Shown here: in pieces, positions 4,909 through 9,507 of the stretch
How the letters are laid out: the number at the start of each line of letters is the position of its first letter
How positions within the stretch are numbered: the stretch's first letter is position 1
Assembly (NCBI GenBank): GCA_910584695.1
Contig: CAJUBR010000090.1
Location: forward strand, 1 to 9,507
DNA: 9,507 nt
Reading direction: 5' to 3'
Origin: an uncultured Lachnospiraceae bacterium
GTDB taxonomy: Bacteria; Bacillota; Clostridia; Lachnospirales; Lachnospiraceae
Translations under genes and position numbers: made by a program
The notes under the pieces: model-generated
What the model saw: only the letters and a program-made list of their open reading frames with translations
The model's database searches: none
What the model was told of the DNA's origin: nothing

Positions 4909-7358
4909 TGAATCAGAATTATACAAAGAGTGCGAATAATGCTTTGCGATATGCAAAAAAGATTGCACTACAGATGATGCAGGAATATGTAGGGAGTGAA
5001 CATCTGCTTTTAGGACTGGTAAAAGAAAAAAACGGTCTGGCATCGGCTGTTTTAATACAAAATGGTGTGGATGAGGAGAGACTGGAGAATCTGACCAGCC
5101 AGCTTATGATGGAGCATACAAATGTCCTTCTGGCAAATAAAGCAGAATTTTCAAAAAGATGTCAGGATATTTTGGATTTGTCTGCAAAGGAGGCTGTTCA
5201 TTTTAAAGCAAAGCAGATTGGAACAGAACATTTACTGATTGCAATTATCAAGCATCCGGACAGTGTGGCGTTTCGTTTATTGACTGCAATGAATATTACG
5301 GTTACGAAGCTATATGCTGATATTCTGGCAGCGATGGGGTTAGAACCGGCTGTTGCAAAAAATGAGTTGAATAGTTTAAAGGCAAAAGAAAAGAAAGGAA
5401 AATCTGCAACCCCAACGCTGGATCAGTATTCAAGAGATCTTACAAAACTGGCAAAAGAGGGGAAATTAGATCCTGTTGTGGGCAGAGCAGGAGAAATGCA
5501 GAGAGTGGTGCAGATCTTAAGCCGCAGAATGAAAAATAATCCCTGTCTTGTGGGGGAGCCGGGGGTTGGGAAGACTGCTATCGTGGAAGGACTTGCACAG
5601 ATGATTACTGCAGGGGAAGTGCCGGAAACTGTTGTAGGAAAACGTGTTCTTTCACTGGATTTATCCGGTATGGTAGCAGGTTCCAAATATCGGGGAGAAT
5701 TTGAAGAACGTATAAAAAAACTGATAAATGAAGTGACACAGGTGGGAAATGTTATTTTATTTGTGGATGAACTGCATACGATTATCGGTGCAGGCGGTGC
5801 GGAAGGAGCAATTGATGCCTCTAATATTTTAAAGCCGGCTCTTTCCAGGGGAGAAATACAGATGATTGGGGCGACGACTACAGCGGAATATCGTAAATAC
5901 ATTGAAAAAGATGCGGCATTAGAAAGAAGATTTCAGCCGGTTACGGTTCATGAACCTACAGAGGAAGAAACGGTGGCTATATTAAAGGGGCTTCGTTCCT
6001 GTTATGAATATCATCACGGTTTAAACATTAGTGATGAGGCGGTTACAGCCTGTGTTAAACTGTCGGTACGTTATTTAAATGACCGTTTTTTACCGGATAA
6101 AGCAATTGATTTAATGGATGAAGCAGCGGCCAAGAAGAAGCTGGCAGCAGTCAAAGTGACACCTCAGATGAAGCAGTTGGATAAGGAAATGAAAGCATTA
6201 AATGCAGAATTGGAACAGGCATTTATGGAAAATGATCTGGAATCTGCACATGAAACCAAGATGGCTTTAAAGCTTTTAGAGGAAAAATTTGATAAATTGA
6301 AAAAACGCCATGAAAGCAATATGGCACTTCAAAAGCTCACATTGGATGACAATGATGTTGCGGAAGTGGTTTCAGATTGGACTAAAATACCGGTCAGCCG
6401 TCTGAAAGAAGAGGAATCAAAGAGGCTTCTTCTTTTAGAAAAGGTTCTGCATAAGCGTGTGGTTGGTCAGAATGAAGCAGTGGAAGCGGTTGCGAAGGCA
6501 ATTAAGAGAGGGAGGGTAGGACTGAAAGACCCGAAAAGACCAATTGGTTCCTTTCTTTTTCTGGGACCAACCGGTGTAGGTAAGACAGAATTATCAAAAG
6601 CGTTGGCAGAGGCAGTATTTGGTGACGAAAAGTCGTTAATCCGTGTTGATATGTCAGAATATATGGAAAAACACAGTGTTTCGAAGATGATAGGCTCGCC
6701 TCCGGGATATGTCGGATTTGAAGAAGGAGGGCAGTTAAGTGAACAGGTAAGACGCCATCCTTATTCCGTTATTCTGTTTGATGAGATTGAAAAAGCCCAT
6801 ATTGATATTTTTAATGTACTGTTGCAAATCCTTGATGATGGACATGTAACGGATGCTCAGGGAAGAAAGGTCGATTTCAAGAATACCATCATTATTATGA
6901 CCAGTAATGCTGGTGCTTCCAGAATTATGGAACCGAAGCGGTTAGGTTTTTCCGGTGATGCTTCGGAGGAAAAAGATCATGAATTCATGAAGAATGGAGT
7001 AATGGAAGAGGTAAAACGTCTTTTTAAACCAGAGTTTTTAAACCGTATTGATGACATGATTGTATTTCATGCACTAACCAAAGAGGAGATAAAAGAAATT
7101 GCTGATTTACTTTTACACAGTTTTGTAGCCAGAGTAAAATTGCAGATGGATGTGGATCTCCGATACGGGGAAGCTGTTAAAAATTATATTTTTGAAAAAG
7201 GATATGATAAGAAGTATGGGGCCAGACCGCTTAGGAGAGCAATTCAGACGGAGATTGAGGATAAGATGGCAGAAGAGATTCTTTCCGGTACGATTTCATC
7301 AGGGGATAAGGTAAGAATTTCTGTGTTAAAATCCGGTATTAAATTTAAGGTAATTTAA
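4908..7358 (+). CDS. clpC: ClpC-type AAA+ unfoldase, ATPase subunit of Clp protease
   Basis: Hexameric AAA+ unfoldase that feeds proteins to ClpP. The start ATG at 4908 has GGAG (4898-4901) six bases upstream; the alternative TTG at 4896 lacks a site. 816 residues, the usual ClpC size. In order: an N-domain of two Clp-N repeats (about 1-145); AAA domain 1 with Walker A GEPGVGKT (216-223) and Walker B VILFVDE (282-288, D287/E288); a short coiled-coil middle domain (roughly 410-470); and AAA domain 2 with Walker A GPTGVGKT (553-560) and Walker B VILFDE (621-626). The LGF tripeptide (679-681) sits where the ClpP-docking loop lies in ClpC proteins. The short middle domain and the LGF loop argue against ClpB; the lack of an N-terminal zinc finger argues against ClpE. 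The usual ctsR-mcsA-mcsB neighbours are absent, so substrate delivery and regulation may differ from Bacillus. Confidence 0.93.
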   Translation: MNQNYTKSANNALRYAKKIALQMMQEYVGSEHLLLGLVKEKNGLASAVLIQNGVDEERLENLTSQLMMEHTNVLLANKAEFSKRCQDILDLSAKEAVHFKAKQIGTEHLLIAIIKHPDSVAFRLLTAMNITVTKLYADILAAMGLEPAVAKNELNSLKAKEKKGKSATPTLDQYSRDLTKLAKEGKLDPVVGRAGEMQRVVQILSRRMKNNPCLVGEPGVGKTAIVEGLAQMITAGEVPETVVGKRVLSLDLSGMVAGSKYRGEFEERIKKLINEVTQVGNVILFVDELHTIIGAGGAEGAIDASNILKPALSRGEIQMIGATTTAEYRKYIEKDAALERRFQPVTVHEPTEEETVAILKGLRSCYEYHHGLNISDEAVTACVKLSVRYLNDRFLPDKAIDLMDEAAAKKKLAAVKVTPQMKQLDKEMKALNAELEQAFMENDLESAHETKMALKLLEEKFDKLKKRHESNMALQKLTLDDNDVAEVVSDWTKIPVSRLKEEESKRLLLLEKVLHKRVVGQNEAVEAVAKAIKRGRVGLKDPKRPIGSFLFLGPTGVGKTELSKALAEAVFGDEKSLIRVDMSEYMEKHSVSKMIGSPPGYVGFEEGGQLSEQVRRHPYSVILFDEIEKAHIDIFNVLLQILDDGHVTDAQGRKVDFKNTIIIMTSNAGASRIMEPKRLGFSGDASEEKDHEFMKNGVMEEVKRLFKPEFLNRIDDMIVFHALTKEEIKEIADLLLHSFVARVKLQMDVDLRYGEAVKNYIFEKGYDKKYGARPLRRAIQTEIEDKMAEEILSGTISSGDKVRISVLKSGIKFKVI

Positions 7359-7369
7359 TAAAAATTTAC

Positions 7370-7398
7370 TGGAAAAACAACACTATATATTGTATACT
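7370..7398 (+). promoter_or_regulatory. Possible promoter upstream of the 136-residue gene
   Basis: TGGAAA (7370-7375, 4 of 6 to the -35 consensus), a 17-bp spacer and TATACT (7393-7398, 5 of 6 to the -10 consensus) lie in the AT-rich gap after clpC. The predicted start near 7405 gives a leader of about 114 nt, which begins close to a small stem, TTAGGG / CCCTAA (7409-7414 / 7429-7434, 14-nt loop). No terminator is seen between clpC and this site, so read-through from clpC is also likely. Confidence 0.4.
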
Positions 7399-7518
7399 AT
7401 ATTATATATTAGGGTGGAATGTTCAAATCCCTAAAATTGTTATGAGTCCTGCGGGGAAAATGATAAGATTATTCATTTCATAATGTCGACGCAGAGATTA
7501 TTACAGGAGGATGAAAAA

Positions 7519-7929
7519 ATGGCAGTAGTTGGTGAACTGATAAAGGAAGAAAATGGTGGAATAAGCTTTGGAAATTATGACTTAGCTTCTAAAACCAAAT
7601 TAGATGGTTTTGATTTTAAGGGTGATAAATACAAGATAAAAACATTTAAGGAAATTACAAAATTGGAAAAAAATGGTTCCTTTGTTTATGAATCAGTTCC
7701 GGGAACCGTTGTACACGGATTTAAAGCTACAGATGATATTGTAGAGTTTGAAGTGGAAGGACTGGAAGATTCCCAGATTACATTAGAATTAGAAGCTGGT
7801 CAGGAATATATTACGGTAATTGATGGCAATAGTGCTGGTTTAATTAAAACAAATCTTGGCGGTAAATTGAACCTGAGTGTGGAATTGAATCCAGGACAGG
7901 TTTCAAAGATTAAGATTGAGAAGCAATAG
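7519..7929 (+). CDS. Uncharacterised 136-residue soluble protein
   Basis: The start ATG at 7519 has AGGAGG (7505-7510) eight bases upstream; an in-frame ATG at 7483 has none and is rejected. The protein has no signal peptide, membrane segment or cysteine, and no catalytic motif that I recognise. It is rich in Asp/Glu/Lys, with alternating hydrophobic and charged residues (for example DIVEFEVEGLEDSQITLELE and KLNLSVELNPG) that suggest a mostly beta-strand fold. Similar short proteins, as I recall, occur in Lachnospiraceae genomes, sometimes under the label 'endosialidase'; nothing here supports sialidase activity. It lies 160 bp after clpC and 54 bp before radA on the same strand, so it may be co-transcribed with either. 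Coding status is strong, from the ribosome binding site, length and codon use; function is unknown. Confidence 0.85.
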   Translation: MAVVGELIKEENGGISFGNYDLASKTKLDGFDFKGDKYKIKTFKEITKLEKNGSFVYESVPGTVVHGFKATDDIVEFEVEGLEDSQITLELEAGQEYITVIDGNSAGLIKTNLGGKLNLSVELNPGQVSKIKIEKQ

Positions 7930-7983
7930 GTTTTTATAACGAGAGTAGACTTGTAATATAGTGTGACAGGAAAGGAAATTAGT

Positions 7984-9336
7984 ATGGCAAAAACAAAACA
8001 GATGTATTTTTGCCAAGAGTGTGGGTATGAATCAGCAAAATGGCAGGGGCAGTGTCCAGGCTGTAAAAGCTGGAACACCTTCGTAGAAGAGAAGATAGTA
8101 GTAGGCGCTGGTAAGCATTCTGCTAAAGCAGAAGCTGCAGTGCCTACTAATATTTTAGACATAACTTCTACAGAGGATACACGGATTGGCACCGGAATGA
8201 AAGAACTGGACAGAGTATTAGGTGGTGGAATTGTAAAGGGGTCATTGACTTTGGTGGGGGGAGATCCGGGAATTGGAAAATCAACACTTCTGCTTCAGGT
8301 TTGCAGAAATTTAATTACAGAGGAACACAAAGTCTTGTATACTTCCGGAGAAGAGTCGCTGCAGCAGATTAAATTAAGGGCAGAACGTCTTGGTGGTTTT
8401 ACAAAAGACATGCTGTTGCTTTGTGAAACAAATTTAGATGCAATTGAGGGTGCAATAACAAAAGTCATGCCAGAGGTTGTAATTATAGATTCTATTCAGA
8501 CAATGTATTTGGAAGATATTGGCAGTGGTGCGGGAAGTGTTTCCCAGGTAAGGGAAGTTACCGGAAGATTGATGCGGATTGCAAAACAATTAGAAATTGC
8601 TGTTTTTATAGTTGGACATGTTACAAAAGAGGGAACTGTGGCAGGACCAAGAACACTGGAACATATGGTCGATACGGTATTGTACTTTGAAGGAGAAAAA
8701 AATGCACTTTACAGAATTTTACGGGGTGTAAAAAATCGTTTTGGCTCAACGAATGAGATTGGTGTCTTTGAAATGAAAGATACTGGTCTATACGAGGTAG
8801 AAAATCCTTCTCAGGTTATGTTAAACGGAAGACCTCTTGAGGCATCCGGTTCTGTTGTGGTTTGTTCCATCGAAGGGACCAGACCAATCTTAATAGAGAT
8901 TCAGGCATTAGTATGCCAGTCAAATTTTAATTTGCCGCGAAGAACATCTGTTGGTATTGATTATAACCGGGTAAATCTTTTAATGGCAGTTTTGGAAAAA
9001 AGAGCCGGACTGATGCTGGCAGGGAATGATGCTTATGTGAACTTGGCGGGAGGAATGCGTTTGAGTGAACCTGCTATTGATTTAGGGATTATTGCAGCAT
9101 TGGTATCCAGTTTTAAAAATATTTCGGTGGATGCACATACGATTATATTTGGAGAAGTCGGACTTGCAGGAGAGGTACGGGGAGTTACAATGGCAGCACA
9201 GAGGGTAAAAGAGGCAGCAAAAATGGGCTTTACAACCTGTATTTTGCCACAGATTAATTGTGATGGATTGAAAAACATTGAAGGTATGAAGTTGGTTGGT
9301 GTGAAAAATATTTCTGAGGTAATTACCTATATCTGA
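7984..9336 (+). CDS. radA: DNA repair protein RadA (Sms)
   Basis: RecA-related ATPase that helps process branched recombination intermediates, and in known examples acts as a DnaB-like helicase supporting RecA strand exchange. The start ATG at 7984 has AAAGGA (7971-7976) seven bases upstream; a GTG at 7963 would add seven residues before it and is less likely. 450 residues, the normal length. Visible: the N-terminal zinc finger CQECG...CPGC (C10, C13, C24, C27); Walker A GGDPGIGKST (92-101, K99); Walker B VVIIDS (165-170, D169); the RadA-specific KNRFG motif (250-254); and a C-terminal Lon-like domain with IDLGIIAALVSS and GEVGLAGEVRGV. All key residues are intact. It follows the unknown gene by 54 bp with no terminator between. 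The next landmark downstream is an rRNA-type promoter. Confidence 0.97.
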   Translation: MAKTKQMYFCQECGYESAKWQGQCPGCKSWNTFVEEKIVVGAGKHSAKAEAAVPTNILDITSTEDTRIGTGMKELDRVLGGGIVKGSLTLVGGDPGIGKSTLLLQVCRNLITEEHKVLYTSGEESLQQIKLRAERLGGFTKDMLLLCETNLDAIEGAITKVMPEVVIIDSIQTMYLEDIGSGAGSVSQVREVTGRLMRIAKQLEIAVFIVGHVTKEGTVAGPRTLEHMVDTVLYFEGEKNALYRILRGVKNRFGSTNEIGVFEMKDTGLYEVENPSQVMLNGRPLEASGSVVVCSIEGTRPILIEIQALVCQSNFNLPRRTSVGIDYNRVNLLMAVLEKRAGLMLAGNDAYVNLAGGMRLSEPAIDLGIIAALVSSFKNISVDAHTIIFGEVGLAGEVRGVTMAAQRVKEAAKMGFTTCILPQINCDGLKNIEGMKLVGVKNISEVITYI

Positions 9337-9396
9337 AAAAATAATCAAAAAAAGTTGAAAAAAGTTGTTGACATTGGAGTATACGTATGCTAATAT
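9337..9396 (+). promoter_or_regulatory. Strong rRNA-type promoter with A-tract UP region
   Basis: TTGACA (9368-9373, perfect -35), a 17-bp spacer and TAATAT (9391-9396) form a near-ideal sigma-A promoter with a predicted start near 9403. The 31 bases upstream (9337-9367), starting right after the radA stop, are almost all A and T in phased A-runs, as expected for an UP element bound by the polymerase alpha subunits. A non-coding leader and a 16S-like 5' end follow, so an rrn operon promoter is the best reading. Confidence 0.8.
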
Positions 9397-9400
9397 AGTC

Positions 9401-9438
9401 TTCGTTGCGGTGCTGAACACAGACAGCAAAGCAGCGAA
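9401..9438 (+). ncRNA. Stem-loop at the 5' end of the predicted rRNA leader
   Basis: TTCGTTGC (9401-9408) pairs with GCAGCGAA (9431-9438) over 8 positions with one G-U pair. Inside, TGCTG (9411-9415) pairs with CAGCA (9424-9428) around an 8-nt loop. GG (9409-9410) faces AA (9429-9430), which could form tandem G-A pairs. The structure starts almost exactly at the predicted transcription start, so it would cap the transcript. A role in transcript stability or rRNA leader function is inference. Confidence 0.5.
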
Positions 9439-9496
9439 AGGACAATGAAAAGTAAATGATGACAAAACAACAAGACAACCCTGAAAATTCAAAAAG
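9403..9496 (+). ncRNA. Predicted rRNA operon leader, non-coding
   Basis: About 94 bases between the predicted start and the 16S-like edge. No ORF with a ribosome binding site is present. Two similar segments, CAATGAAAAGT (9443-9453) and CCCTGAAAATTC (9479-9490), loosely recall the TTTGAAAAC-type antitermination sequences of Firmicute rRNA leaders, but neither is a good boxA match. A second small stem, TGAAAATTC / GAATTTCA (9482-9490 / 9496-9503, one bulge), spans the predicted 16S boundary. Confidence 0.5.
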
Positions 9497-9507
9497 AATT
9501 TCAAGAG
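9497..9507 (+). rRNA. rrs: Possible first 11 bases of 16S rRNA, cut by the window edge
   Basis: AATTTCAAGAG at the very end of the window matches the first 11 bases of E. coli 16S rRNA (AAATTGAAGAG) at 9 of 11 positions. In 16S genes this is followed by the near-invariant TTTGATC, which would be the next bases outside the window. Eleven bases alone are weak evidence, but the rRNA-type promoter and non-coding leader upstream support the call. Confidence 0.5.

Noticed and set aside
5423..5902. 159-residue open frame on the - strand
   Set aside because: Antisense to the conserved first AAA domain of ClpC; the Ser/Pro/Thr-rich product reflects codon bias of the + strand gene.
7409..7436. tRNA T-arm-like sequence GTTCAAATCCC
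   Set aside because: The flanking bases do not form a T-stem, and no acceptor, D or anticodon arms can be placed upstream.
7800..8192. 130-residue open frame on the - strand
   Set aside because: It spans the end of the 136-residue gene and the start of radA in antisense, and no protein family features are visible.
1..9507. CRISPR array, insertion sequence, toxin-antitoxin or phage-defence genes
   Set aside because: No regularly spaced direct repeats, transposase, integrase or recognisable defence domains are seen on either strand.

Overview
The window reads as chromosomal DNA of a low-GC Gram-positive anaerobe of the class Clostridia. Strong AGGAGG-type ribosome binding sites, A/T-rich spacers, sigma-A-like promoters and the protein sequences all fit, and Lachnospiraceae is the most likely family; that family-level placement is inference. 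All recognised genes are on the + strand and nothing looks like a plasmid, phage or transposon backbone.

Layout. (1) 2-1639: an Hsp70-family chaperone of the HscC type, missing only about its first 22 residues at the left edge. (2) 1640-1780: a 141-bp gap with a very good promoter for the purine genes, embedded in a perfect 19-bp inverted repeat whose arms are themselves palindromic. This is the most striking non-coding structure here. (3) 1781-4739: purM-purN-purD, a tight cluster for three steps of de novo IMP synthesis, closed by a 13-bp stem-loop (4756-4789). (4) 4790-4907: a leader region with a second long inverted repeat and a short upstream ORF whose stop overlaps the clpC start. (5) 4908-7358: a full-length ClpC-type AAA+ unfoldase. 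(6) 7359-7518: an AT-rich gap with a possible promoter. (7) 7519-7929: an unrecognised 136-residue soluble protein. (8) 7984-9336: radA, complete. (9) 9337-9507: an A-tract-rich strong promoter, a structured leader, and what looks like the first 11 bases of a 16S rRNA gene running off the right edge.

How the parts work together. PurM makes AIR from FGAM, PurN makes FGAR from GAR, and PurD makes GAR from phosphoribosylamine, so the cluster holds steps 2, 3 and 5 of the pathway; the other pur genes must lie elsewhere. HscC, ClpC and RadA are housekeeping protein and DNA quality-control factors. The clpC-radA neighbourhood is familiar from Firmicutes, but the usual ctsR-mcsA-mcsB genes are absent upstream of clpC, and an uncharacterised gene sits between clpC and radA.

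I do not see a clearly new multi-gene system. The points most worth checking are the palindromic purM promoter region, the clpC leader, the unknown 136-residue protein, and the rRNA promoter and leader.
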